Shown in pieces: positions 18,560 through 27,198 of a DNA stretch of 64,000 nucleotides. This stretch comes from Sulfuricurvum sp. Its GTDB lineage: Bacteria; Campylobacterota; Campylobacteria; Campylobacterales; Sulfurimonadaceae. The notes under the pieces are model-generated. The model was not told the DNA's origin and did no database searches. It worked only from the letters and a program-made list of their open reading frames with translations. The number at the start of each line of letters is the position of its first letter. Position 1 is the first letter of the stretch. Location of the stretch: contig JAQTTG010000002.1 of NCBI GenBank assembly GCA_028710885.1, positions 315,308 to 379,307 of the forward strand, in the 5' to 3' direction. Made by a program: the position numbers and the translations under genes.

Positions 18560-20971
18560 TCACTTTATCTTGATTAATTTCCAAAATGTCAAATCCTGCT
18601 TGATCAAAAATATATGTTTTGGTTCACACACGGCTGTAATTTTTCTGTAAATATCTTCGAAATAGGTTTCAGATGCTATTGCTACCGAATCAGATACGGT
18701 GAGTAAAGAAAGAAATAGCTCACTTGAAATCACTGATCGATTTTCAAACAATGCTTCTTGCCATTTTTCACCATCATCAACATACCCTTTGATTTTGTTT
18801 TGAGCGCTTTTCCAAAAGTCCAAACGACTCAGTTCTTGAGAAGTTTCACCCAATGCATACACCCAAAGGTTTTCTTCTGAGGATGCATCATAAGGGATTA
18901 ATATATTCCCTGTTCTGATACTTAAACACTCATTTAAAGGATGCTCATCTAATACGGCCAAACTATTAAGATTACTGCCAATAAAATAATTGATTGTTTT
19001 CTCAAAATATCCATTAGCTTTGCAAAATGCCAAAGCATCACATACCCTCGGATTTTTCTCTCTCAACCAAAAGTGCAGCAAAGTGAAAAACTCTTCCTCC
19101 CCTTTTTCAATCAAGGCATGAAAGTATTGGTTGCTGTTTTTATCTCCCAATTTGATTAAATTTGTTCTGTGGTAGTAGAACTCAAACGTATCATTTTGAA
19201 GCCATTGTTGATCTAAAAAAGCAACTTTATACGGCATGGTTCGGGATAGCTCTTTTGCATATTGCTGTCCTTTTTTTAGATCTCTATTACGAAAGGCCAT
19301 ATCGCTTAAAATCGTATAAGAACCACCAAAATCAGGGTGAAGTGCTATCGATTTCAATGCTCTTTTTTCACCCTCTTCCCACTGCTTTTCATATAATGCA
19401 CACAAGCTTCCATAATAATGGACACTCGCATATACGATGCTTTTGAGCTGCTCAAATGAATTATCTGATTGTTCTTTTAAATACTTTACCAAATAATACG
19501 AATAAGCATCATAATCAAACCCTTCCGGATCAAAACTAACTGGATCTAAAACATCATCACTGCGTGGAGTGAATACCACCGTATTGTATTTTTCCAGACA
19601 ACGGTAAATTTCCTCGCCCAATAAATAGTTATTAGCAAATACTGCCATTCTAAGCACATTAAAAGTAAGCACCAATGGCAACGGTTGTGTTTGTTTTAAA
19701 AAAGAAAACAGTTCTTGCAAGTCATAAGAAATGTTTTCTTTCGAATAAAAAGCAAACTTTTTCGGCTTACGTCTAGAACGTAAAAATATTTGTTCGCAAA
19801 GCGCTCGTTTTTGAGGATTTCCTTCCGCAATATTTTCCTCGCGCAACACTAAACTCTTATGTGAAAACATATTGACTATCGCGCAGAATTTTAAAAATCG
19901 TATGGAAGAAAATGGCTTGGCGAACAGATGCTCTATTTTGTTCCGAACCTGTTTAAAATCGATCTTCAGCGCATCATAATTTTTTAGTATCTTCTCTATG
20001 ACCTCTTGAATATTATGATTATTGTAAACAAATACACCCTCATCTTCTGAAAAAAACTGTGCAATATACTCATCTTCCGGTACCAGAGCGATAGACCCTG
20101 CATACAACGCTTCTACCCCCCGAGTAGACAACAGAGGGCGTCTGGCATGAGTTATTACCGAAATTTTGGCTCGACTCAATAAAGTTAAATACGATTTTTT
20201 TGAAAAAAACTTCTCTATAATGACAATATTGGCAGAGTGCTTATACTTTACGATTTGATCCATGACCATAACTTTATCAGGCCACAGAGGATGAAAAGCG
20301 TTCCCTGTTACCAACAGATCAATATCCTTTTCATCGGATGGTTCATACGATACCGTCGATAGTACATCCCCAAGACAATACGAAAATATCTTTTTATCCG
20401 GAAAGATTTTCTTCATTTCGGCATGATCGCCCTGCCCCAAAACAATCAATGAATCAAAAGCTTTTAATTTCTCATAAGCTCCGGCAAAAATATCCCAATC
20501 GGCACTAAAAGCCATATTTAAAGTCTTATTGTGAGCGTGTAAAGGGAGATATTCCGGGCCACATGTAATAGAAAAAGCAGGATTATTGTCCGTCAGTCGA
20601 ATTTTTGCATCCGTATAATCACAATCAAAGCGGTAGAAAAATATCGGGTCAAACAGCTTTAAATCTACATCAACCCCATTTTTGATACTCTCCATTAAGG
20701 TTTTCGCGAGGTCTGAATACTCGATTTTTTCTAAAATTCTCAGCGCTTCATCATCTGCATTTAAAAACCAGTATCCTATAGCTTTATAAAATAGGAAATG
20801 CTCGTCTTGCGCATCACCTATCATTTTAATCCCTTTTTGTATATCCCCACTCAAAATATAAGCACATCCCTTTAATGGACTATCGGGAGCATTTAACATT
20901 ACATATACAAAATTTCCATCCGCAAATGCTTGCTCAAAATTGTCGTAAATAATTTCAGGAGTTCTAATCAT
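18560..20971 (-). CDS. CgeB-like GT-B glycosyltransferase with TPR-like C-terminal half
   Basis: This 803-residue cytoplasmic protein has a GT-B-like region (about residues 130-380) with DIDLLVTGNAFHPLWPDK and SVITHARRPLLSTRGVEALYAG, matching the CgeB/spore-maturation type of glycosyltransferase. The C-terminal half is helical and contains TPR-like repeats such as ALKSIALHPDFGGSYTILSD and MAFRNRDLKKGQQYAKEL. TPR segments in glycosyltransferases often bind protein acceptors. ATG at 20971 overlaps the stop of the cytidylyltransferase gene (ATGA), so it is preferred to an in-frame ATG at 21007. Donor and acceptor are unknown; direct coupling to the phosphoramidate cassette suggests it works on the same glycan. 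Confidence 0.75.
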   Translation of the reverse strand: MIRTPEIIYDNFEQAFADGNFVYVMLNAPDSPLKGCAYILSGDIQKGIKMIGDAQDEHFLFYKAIGYWFLNADDEALRILEKIEYSDLAKTLMESIKNGVDVDLKLFDPIFFYRFDCDYTDAKIRLTDNNPAFSITCGPEYLPLHAHNKTLNMAFSADWDIFAGAYEKLKAFDSLIVLGQGDHAEMKKIFPDKKIFSYCLGDVLSTVSYEPSDEKDIDLLVTGNAFHPLWPDKVMVMDQIVKYKHSANIVIIEKFFSKKSYLTLLSRAKISVITHARRPLLSTRGVEALYAGSIALVPEDEYIAQFFSEDEGVFVYNNHNIQEVIEKILKNYDALKIDFKQVRNKIEHLFAKPFSSIRFLKFCAIVNMFSHKSLVLREENIAEGNPQKRALCEQIFLRSRRKPKKFAFYSKENISYDLQELFSFLKQTQPLPLVLTFNVLRMAVFANNYLLGEEIYRCLEKYNTVVFTPRSDDVLDPVSFDPEGFDYDAYSYYLVKYLKEQSDNSFEQLKSIVYASVHYYGSLCALYEKQWEEGEKRALKSIALHPDFGGSYTILSDMAFRNRDLKKGQQYAKELSRTMPYKVAFLDQQWLQNDTFEFYYHRTNLIKLGDKNSNQYFHALIEKGEEEFFTLLHFWLREKNPRVCDALAFCKANGYFEKTINYFIGSNLNSLAVLDEHPLNECLSIRTGNILIPYDASSEENLWVYALGETSQELSRLDFWKSAQNKIKGYVDDGEKWQEALFENRSVISSELFLSLLTVSDSVAIASETYFEDIYRKITAVCEPKHIFLIKQDLTFWKLIKIK

Positions 20972-21714
20972 GGAATAAACATCTCGCTCTCCATATCTTG
21001 GATGCAATCAATTTCAATCCAGCCGCCATGAACCAACACTGCTTTAATAGGCATCAACCGATCTATAACCATTTGTAAAAAACTCGTCATATACATTTGA
21101 TCAAAATTCTTTCCATCATACATTGCATCCTTATCGAGAGAATCATAAAACCCTATGATATGAGGAAAGACCTCTTTTTTTATTTTAATTAATCCCATAT
21201 ACTGACCTTGAATATCATCATAGCTTTTCGGCTTTTTACCAAGCTCGACGATATTTCCGATATGATCTAGTTTCATCGTTTCCGCATCTGCTAAAGGATC
21301 ATCCATTCTATGCTTCCATAGTTCAAGCCACTCTAAATCCACCGATGTAGAAATAAGAGATGGTTCAAAAAGCACCTTTTGTAAGATCGAATCAGTGTAC
21401 ATAATATCCGCGTAGGAGATAATCAAGTCATCATCCATCCATTTTTTGGCGCAGAAAAAAGTGCTGACCATGTTTGTCTTTTCATACTCTTTATTTTCAA
21501 AAAAAACAATTTTTTGATCTTTGAGGTGCTCTTTTAATACATCGATTTTATAGCCCCCAACAATCGCTATGTCCTCAATTCCACAATGATGCATCGTCCC
21601 TAAAATAGTAGTGATAATCGATTTTCCTTTATACTCGACCATACATTTTGGTCTATCGTCCGTCAGAGGTCGGAGTCTGGTCCCTGCTCCTGCTGCTAAG
21701 ATGATTGCTTTCAT
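20968..21714 (-). CDS. CTP:phosphoglutamine cytidylyltransferase-like (Cj1416 type)
   Basis: This 248-residue nucleotidyltransferase starts MKAIILAAGAGTRLRPLTDD and continues PKCMVEYKGKSII, a LicC-like CTP-dependent signature; SYADIMYTD supplies the second acidic site. In C. jejuni, Cj1416 couples CTP with L-glutamine phosphate to form gamma-glutamyl-CDP-amidate on the way to the O-methyl phosphoramidate capsule modification. The same neighbours (amidotransferase, glutamine-kinase-like, kinase, methyltransferase) occur here in coupled order, which is the main ground for the specific call. ATG at 21714 is preferred over 21762 because it starts the conserved motif and GGAG lies just before it. 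Alone it could be a phosphocholine or sugar cytidylyltransferase. Confidence 0.78.
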   Translation of the reverse strand: MKAIILAAGAGTRLRPLTDDRPKCMVEYKGKSIITTILGTMHHCGIEDIAIVGGYKIDVLKEHLKDQKIVFFENKEYEKTNMVSTFFCAKKWMDDDLIISYADIMYTDSILQKVLFEPSLISTSVDLEWLELWKHRMDDPLADAETMKLDHIGNIVELGKKPKSYDDIQGQYMGLIKIKKEVFPHIIGFYDSLDKDAMYDGKNFDQMYMTSFLQMVIDRLMPIKAVLVHGGWIEIDCIQDMESEMFIP

Positions 21715-21716
21715 TG

Positions 21717-22331
21717 TTATGCTCCAAAAAAATTTCGTATAAAATCCATATCTGATTTGCAAAACGGTGTCTCTCTCTCAGGATGCCACATAATTCCGGC
21801 GATAGGCAGGGTAGTATGCTCAACCGCCTCTATTGAATCATCCGAGCTTCGGGCAGCAACACGCATCATTCCAGCTTCGCTCAGTGCATAATTATGATAA
21901 CTATTACGTTCTCCGCCGATAATACCGAATCGACTTTCACTAACAGATATCATATGTTTGCAGCGAACATGCTCCGATACTTTGTTAATTTTGCCTCCAA
22001 AAAATTCTCCTAAAAACTGCATTCCTCTGCAAATCCCTAAAATCGGTATGTTATTTGCCATTGCAAACTCTACCAACGCGCGTTCATATTCATCTCTAAT
22101 CTTATTCTCGCTCAAAGGGTTTATACAGCTTAAATCATTACCGCCACTCAGAATAATTCCCGACGGTGATAATGTTCGCAAAAAATCAATACTCGTATCC
22201 ATGTACGAAAAAACAACCAAGTTTATATGCAGCTTTTTGCTCAGTTCAAACCAATTCATATCTAAAGCCATGCGCATTTCACCGCTGCTGCTCTCTCTAT
22301 AAATTCTAGGTGTTATTACTATGGTTTTCAT
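21717..22331 (-). CDS. Class I glutamine amidotransferase-like hydrolase (Cj1417 type)
   Basis: This 204-residue protein has the class I amidotransferase fold with catalytic cysteine in ILGICRGMQFLG near residue 98 and the His-Glu pair in MWHPERETP near the C-terminus, resembling PuuD-type gamma-glutamyl hydrolases. In C. jejuni the matching enzyme Cj1417 hydrolyses gamma-glutamyl-CDP-amidate to glutamate and cytidine diphosphoramidate. ATG at 22331 overlaps the upstream stop as ATGA and has AGGGTGA before it, so it is chosen over 22346. It is followed two bases later by the cytidylyltransferase gene. The specific reaction is inferred from context. Confidence 0.8.
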   Translation of the reverse strand: MKTIVITPRIYRESSSGEMRMALDMNWFELSKKLHINLVVFSYMDTSIDFLRTLSPSGIILSGGNDLSCINPLSENKIRDEYERALVEFAMANNIPILGICRGMQFLGEFFGGKINKVSEHVRCKHMISVSESRFGIIGGERNSYHNYALSEAGMMRVAARSSDDSIEAVEHTTLPIAGIMWHPERETPFCKSDMDFIRNFFGA

Positions 22332-24658
22332 GAAATCACCCTGCATACCCTAGAAGCCGCATCAAGCTCAATAACGTTAGCTCTAGTATAGTTCGAAAAT
22401 AGTTTCTCTCCGGCACCGATAATCGCAGGAATCCCGGATTCTGCGCACCGGATAGCCATATGCGAATTAACACCGCCATAACAAGTAATAAGTCCGGCTA
22501 TCCCCTTGGTCAATAAAAAATCATACCCCGGATCAGCGTTTTCTATGCAAACAATTTTATCTTTTATGCTCTCTTTCTCATTCCAAATACTCACTTGGGC
22601 AACTACTGATTTCAATGTTATAAAGTTCGGTTCCCCCTCCTCAAGAGAGTAATGATATATATCTTCTGAAGTTACCAGCAAAGAGGGAAATTTTACGGCT
22701 TGCGTAAATACGTACTCATGCTTATTTCTTCTTATCTCTTTATCAAATAACTCTGCAACATCGGATGCCTCTACCGAAGAGTAAAGTCTCATAATCTCAC
22801 CGATAGATAGATGTGCCATGTCGGCACGACTAATACCGAGCCGTGCTCCGTATTCCTCAATATAAACTAAAACTTGGCTAAGGCTTTTGGTAAAAATCAA
22901 CTTTGCGTATTCTCTGGCCTCTATCGCTTCTCTTATGAAATTCGTTAATTCATCAAAACTTATTTCAAGATTATTTTCCAAAAGCATTGACGCAATCATC
23001 TCTTTTTGAAAAGGTTCCCATTCAAAGTCAATACTTTTACAATCATACGGTTTGCTGTTAAAGTAAGCATCAAAAGCCTCGGCATAGGTCAGAGAATTTA
23101 TATCATACGTGCCAGGTCTTAAATGTCCGTATTCTTCCAAAAAGTCATCTTTTGACATCTTTTCCTCAAACACACGCAGAAGGTCGGTACTCAACCTTTT
23201 GGAAACAGTATTGAGCGAGTATAGAAAATTTTGTTTTTGATTTACACTCAAAATACCCAAACTCACAAATGAATCCAGAAACTGTGTTGCCATAAAAGCG
23301 GCTCGTGCTATACCGGCAAACGGTAATGTACCATATCTCTTACACTCCTCTATCAGCCAATAAATCTTATCCACAAGCGATAAATGCGAATCAACGATAG
23401 CTCTATGTCTCTTTTTTAATTGTTCGACTTTTGCAATGTCTTTTTTGTACAATCCGCCATCTTGTTTAATCACATTATTAGTCAGTTGTAAAAGCGAAAA
23501 CTCTATCTGTTTGAGTTCATCCTCTCTAAAAGAATAGCCTCTTAGCTTTTGGAGTCTCGCAGGTAAATCAAGGGTATAACACGAAAATAGGATCTCAAAT
23601 TCAACCTTGTCATGAAAATGAGGTGACCCCTCCAAACTATCCAAATAATAGTCAATCAATTTGCCTGCAATCTCTTCATCCAGTCCTTTAGGGACAAAAG
23701 AGTTAAACGAAACCCTCACATCAATATACGGAACCCCTAAAAAGTCTACTAATAGAGGATGTGATCTTAGATTTCTATACCCGAAATTATCTCTCTGATA
23801 TGCCCAAACTGAATCAGTCACCAGCTCTTTATACAGAGACAATGCCAGTTTTTTGGGTCTTATCCCTATGATTTCCGCAGGATTCCAATCGGGCATAACC
23901 CCATAAATAACTCTCGAACCCAAAAGTGCCGGATGCGGTATGGATAGTTTTTTAATCTTTTTAGAAACTTTATGTAAAGCATCGCTCATATCAATGCATG
24001 ATAAATCCAATGTTGTTTTCGATGTTAGTGCTCTTACTTGTAAAAGATACAATTTGTCATTTATAAATGCAAACTCAATATCCAATGCAGGATTGTCCAA
24101 AACGCTTTCAAGCTCTTTTGCCATATGAACAAGTGCTTTTTGGTACCCCTCCTCAAGCTCAGACTCTCTATGTTTAAAACATACAAACGTTTTTAACGTA
24201 TTTTTATGCCCAGCAGTAACACCGTCCGTGCTTCCTGAGAAATCCATATTGGCTATTAAATAAGGCGCAAAGGTATCTGGGTCCGAAGTAAACAAAACAC
24301 CGCTGCAACTGACATCAGAGAGCATTGGTTGTATGAAAAATTCATTTTGAATATCTAAGTCGCCATACGAAGCTATAACACTTTGTATAGCGGATGCACA
24401 TTCAACTTTGTTTTTAGCTTCTATATTTGGAAGGCTAAGAAAACAACCTGCATGTGACGCATCAAACCCGTCCTCTTCTTTAGCACTGGAGCGTACAATC
24501 ACCTTATCAAAAGTTTCCGCTATGCTTTGGAGAATACCCTCTTGATCATTCAAAAACTCTTCTATTGAAAAACACAATTGCGGCAGTACATGACAACTCA
24601 ATAAGTGACCTTCTAATTGTGCCAATGTCTTTGCTTTTGATGCTAACTGAAGTTTCAT
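22328..24658 (-). CDS. PEP synthase-like L-glutamine kinase (Cj1418 type)
   Basis: This 776-residue protein has an N-terminal ATP-grasp domain of the PEP synthase/PPDK type (VIVRSSAKEEDGFDASHAG near residue 53, FIQPMLSDVSCSGVLFTSD near 105) and a C-terminal mobile phosphohistidine domain with CYGGVNSHMAIRC, His733 being the expected phosphorylated residue. The middle lacks the PEP/pyruvate barrel of true PEP synthase. This matches Cj1418, the L-glutamine kinase that makes L-glutamine phosphate, AMP and phosphate from ATP and glutamine as the first step of MeOPN synthesis. Its start shares TAATG with the methyltransferase stop. Confidence 0.84.
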   Translation of the reverse strand: MKLQLASKAKTLAQLEGHLLSCHVLPQLCFSIEEFLNDQEGILQSIAETFDKVIVRSSAKEEDGFDASHAGCFLSLPNIEAKNKVECASAIQSVIASYGDLDIQNEFFIQPMLSDVSCSGVLFTSDPDTFAPYLIANMDFSGSTDGVTAGHKNTLKTFVCFKHRESELEEGYQKALVHMAKELESVLDNPALDIEFAFINDKLYLLQVRALTSKTTLDLSCIDMSDALHKVSKKIKKLSIPHPALLGSRVIYGVMPDWNPAEIIGIRPKKLALSLYKELVTDSVWAYQRDNFGYRNLRSHPLLVDFLGVPYIDVRVSFNSFVPKGLDEEIAGKLIDYYLDSLEGSPHFHDKVEFEILFSCYTLDLPARLQKLRGYSFREDELKQIEFSLLQLTNNVIKQDGGLYKKDIAKVEQLKKRHRAIVDSHLSLVDKIYWLIEECKRYGTLPFAGIARAAFMATQFLDSFVSLGILSVNQKQNFLYSLNTVSKRLSTDLLRVFEEKMSKDDFLEEYGHLRPGTYDINSLTYAEAFDAYFNSKPYDCKSIDFEWEPFQKEMIASMLLENNLEISFDELTNFIREAIEAREYAKLIFTKSLSQVLVYIEEYGARLGISRADMAHLSIGEIMRLYSSVEASDVAELFDKEIRRNKHEYVFTQAVKFPSLLVTSEDIYHYSLEEGEPNFITLKSVVAQVSIWNEKESIKDKIVCIENADPGYDFLLTKGIAGLITCYGGVNSHMAIRCAESGIPAIIGAGEKLFSNYTRANVIELDAASRVCRVIS

Positions 24659-25431
24659 TATACTTTCTTAGCCGTCCAACATCGTGTTGTATATTTTATA
24701 TCAAATCGTTCAGGCATTTTTTGTCTCATCGTATTAGTTATCTTTTCAAATAATTCTTGACCCTCTTCGGTTGCCAAATCCCAATATTTATTTTTTACAC
24801 TTTGCCAAGCCAATATATAGTTTTCAAGGGTTTGATTAAAATAAAAATCCACTTCCATATAAAATATTTCATCAAATAATGCTCTGTTTTTTTCAATAAT
24901 TTCTCTTTGATCTTCTCTTCTAGTCCCTCTCTCATAATTAGGAACAAAGTTTTCGATAATATTTTCCGCTTGCTTTTGTATCGGATCATCCAAATCCCTA
25001 TGATTCCACATACAGGAAAAATATCCATCTTTTTTTAACAGCCTATTAGCCTCTTTTAATGCTCCGTCTCTATCCATCACATTAAAACTGCTCCCAAACG
25101 TAACCCAATTAAAACTGTTCTCTTTAAGTGTAGTTTCTAATCCAGTAGCTCTAATCCATTCAACTGCGGCACCTTCTGTTTTTTCTATCCCGATTTCTCT
25201 CATGCTATCATTAGGCTCAACAGCAACAACAGACAATCCTCGTTCTAAAAGCATAATTGTCAAGTTACCTGTACCCGCACCGATATCAGCTACCCTAAAA
25301 TCTTCTTTTTTATTGACTTCAACATACTCTTTTAAAACATCAATAGCTTTTGGTGCATAGTTTGGTCTGTACTCATAAAATTTTGCATGTTTTGTATAGT
25401 TCCAATGATTCTCGACTAATTCTTTCATCAT
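24658..25431 (-). CDS. SAM-dependent methyltransferase (Cj1419/Cj1420-like)
   Basis: This 257-residue class I methyltransferase has the SAM-binding motif VADIGAGTGNLTIMLLERG near residue 47 and VVAVEPNDSMREIG as motif II, with TFGSSFNVMD and a C-terminal CWTAKK. In the C. jejuni MeOPN cluster, Cj1419 and Cj1420 are the methyltransferases thought to methylate the phosphoramidate. Here a single one lies between the kinase-like gene and the glutamine-kinase-like gene, with overlapping starts and stops on both sides. Two adjacent ATGs (25431, 25428) can start it after AGGAG. Substrate inferred from context. Confidence 0.8.
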   Translation of the reverse strand: MMKELVENHWNYTKHAKFYEYRPNYAPKAIDVLKEYVEVNKKEDFRVADIGAGTGNLTIMLLERGLSVVAVEPNDSMREIGIEKTEGAAVEWIRATGLETTLKENSFNWVTFGSSFNVMDRDGALKEANRLLKKDGYFSCMWNHRDLDDPIQKQAENIIENFVPNYERGTRREDQREIIEKNRALFDEIFYMEVDFYFNQTLENYILAWQSVKNKYWDLATEEGQELFEKITNTMRQKMPERFDIKYTTRCWTAKKV

Positions 25432-25952
25432 AATTCTCCTAATAAATCTAAAATTTTTTGTACTTTTTCTTGAAGAGCATTTTGTTGCGTGTTATCTATT
25501 GTCAACTCAGAATTTTGCGGTTTATCAAACGATAAATTTACTCCAACAACATCCGTCTGTTTTCCAATAATAGCTTGAGAATATAATCCTTTTTGATCTC
25601 TTCTGATCAATTCATCAATCTCACATTCAATAAATATCTCTAAATAATTCCTCATTTCGCTTCTATTTAATTCATGTATCTCTTTGTAAAGGGACATTGT
25701 CGCGCACACGACATGTATATTTTGAGAGACTAAAAATTTACACATTCGATGTATTCTGTAAGCATTTTCCAATCTGTCTTTTGGATTATGCCCAAGATCA
25801 TTTCCGAGTATCTCTCTGAAACTGTCCCCGTCCAAAAAAACTACATTTGTATGTTTTTGCTTTAGCTTTAAATAAAGGGCATTTCCTATCGTTGTCTTAC
25901 CACTGCCAGATAGTCCAGTTATCCAAATCAGCGAACCACACACTTTTAGCAT
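25428..25952 (-). CDS. CysC-like P-loop kinase, probable CDP-phosphoramidate kinase (Cj1415 type)
   Basis: This 174-residue protein has the APS-kinase fold: Walker A WITGLSGSGKTTIG, FLDGDSFREILGNDLGHNPKDR with the acidic catalytic region, and KGLYSQAIIGK. In the part that contacts APS, true kinases have an F-x-SP-x-R-x-x-R type segment; here the segment reads ATMSLYKEIHELNR, so the APS site looks altered. In C. jejuni Cj1415, also annotated as adenylylsulfate kinase, phosphorylates the 3'-hydroxyl of cytidine diphosphoramidate. The surrounding cassette supports that role. The alternative, a real APS kinase supplying PAPS to the adjacent sulfotransferase-fold protein, remains open; no ATP sulfurylase is in the window. 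Confidence 0.75.
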   Translation of the reverse strand: MLKVCGSLIWITGLSGSGKTTIGNALYLKLKQKHTNVVFLDGDSFREILGNDLGHNPKDRLENAYRIHRMCKFLVSQNIHVVCATMSLYKEIHELNRSEMRNYLEIFIECEIDELIRRDQKGLYSQAIIGKQTDVVGVNLSFDKPQNSELTIDNTQQNALQEKVQKILDLLGEL

Positions 25953-27145
25953 GTTTCAGCCTTATCAAAAAATTGCTTTAAAGGGATACCCCATCGTCGT
26001 AAGCAAGATACTGTGGCTTGCTGTATCGAATCATCCTGTTCAAACAGTAAATTCATAGTGATAAATGTGTTTAAAACCGCTTTTGCTTCATCCGAAGATA
26101 CATCATCAAATATATTTGCAACGTAATATACCGCTTCTAAAATCATAGCGATTTTAAACGCTGTATCTTTATTCATATTTATCCGATATAAAGCATGTAT
26201 CTCTTCGTGCGTAATATCCATGCCTGATTCAAAACGATCCAGTATTTTTACAACTATTTCGTTTAATTCCTCCGGTAGCTTGTCTGTAATAATAGATCTG
26301 GAATCTGCATTAATATACGTATTCATCAACTGTAACAAACTTGCTTCATCCCCATCCAAAAGTTCAAAAGATGCTCTTCCTGCATCTGTTATACCCGCCA
26401 GTAACTCTTCCGAATAGGTTTGTTTCCATTCGTCTATTTTCCCTTTACGGGCCGTTAAAAAAGAGTTATTAGTCTCTTTTTGCATTTCATCCATTGCCCG
26501 TTTTGCATTTTCAAAACTTGAATTTCGAATAGCTTCATCGATCTCTTGATCAGTACGATCTATCTCTAAATAGTCTAAAATCTCTTTTACTGTTTTTAGC
26601 GGAGTTACTTTTGTATCTTTAAAATTTACGATTTTAACAGGCATAAATTTGCCTATCGTCATCCAAAAAAAGACAAAATATGTGAAAGTTTCAAATGGAG
26701 GCAATTGAAAAAGTCCAGGGAAATGATCCGGCCATTCATCTTGGCGTTTTAAATACACATCAAAGGTATATTGCTCTTTGTAATTTCTATAATACAAAGA
26801 ATAGATCGCATCCCGTGGATCACGAATAAACAAGATAGTTTTACGCTTTCCATAATTGATGAAGTCCAAGCGGTGTTCCCACAATACCTCCATATTTTCT
26901 TGAAAAACAAATTTCTCTTTACGATGTAAAATCGGAAGGTGCCATTTCAAATGGTTCAATGGAATTCGCCCTATAATCGACACTTCATTATCTTGACTCC
27001 AATGATCTGCGAGAAATCCGATATTGGTTGTTTTAATATTCAGTTCCAATAATGCATTTACCAGCCAAGCAACACCGCATGAAAATGGAGGAGATACAAT
27101 TTGGCAATATGTAATCTCAGGCTGATTGCAATCATTGCTCATCAT
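25946..27145 (-). CDS. Sulfotransferase-fold protein, possible phosphoramidate transferase
   Basis: This protein of about 399 residues has marks of the sulfotransferase superfamily: SPPFSCGVAWLVNALLEL near the N-terminus in the place of the 5'-phosphosulfate loop, KTILFIRDPRDAIYSLYYR as the 3'-phosphate-binding strand-loop-helix (RDPRD-x3-S), and RKGKIDEWKQTYSEE, the RKG-x3-W motif of the C-terminal side. The usual Arg/Ser/Gly/Thr residues of the first loop are changed. A further helical domain of about 130 residues follows. Start ATG at 27145 (or 27142) is preferred to a TTG at 27163. The stop overlaps the kinase start (ATGCTAA). The donor could be PAPS or, as the context suggests, a 3'-phospho-CDP-amidate. 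Confidence 0.75.
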   Translation of the reverse strand: MMSNDCNQPEITYCQIVSPPFSCGVAWLVNALLELNIKTTNIGFLADHWSQDNEVSIIGRIPLNHLKWHLPILHRKEKFVFQENMEVLWEHRLDFINYGKRKTILFIRDPRDAIYSLYYRNYKEQYTFDVYLKRQDEWPDHFPGLFQLPPFETFTYFVFFWMTIGKFMPVKIVNFKDTKVTPLKTVKEILDYLEIDRTDQEIDEAIRNSSFENAKRAMDEMQKETNNSFLTARKGKIDEWKQTYSEELLAGITDAGRASFELLDGDEASLLQLMNTYINADSRSIITDKLPEELNEIVVKILDRFESGMDITHEEIHALYRINMNKDTAFKIAMILEAVYYVANIFDDVSSDEAKAVLNTFITMNLLFEQDDSIQQATVSCLRRWGIPLKQFFDKAETC

Positions 27146-27198
27146 ATTTTCACTTATTACCAAAATGAACTCCCATCTATTCTCTTACTATATATCTA

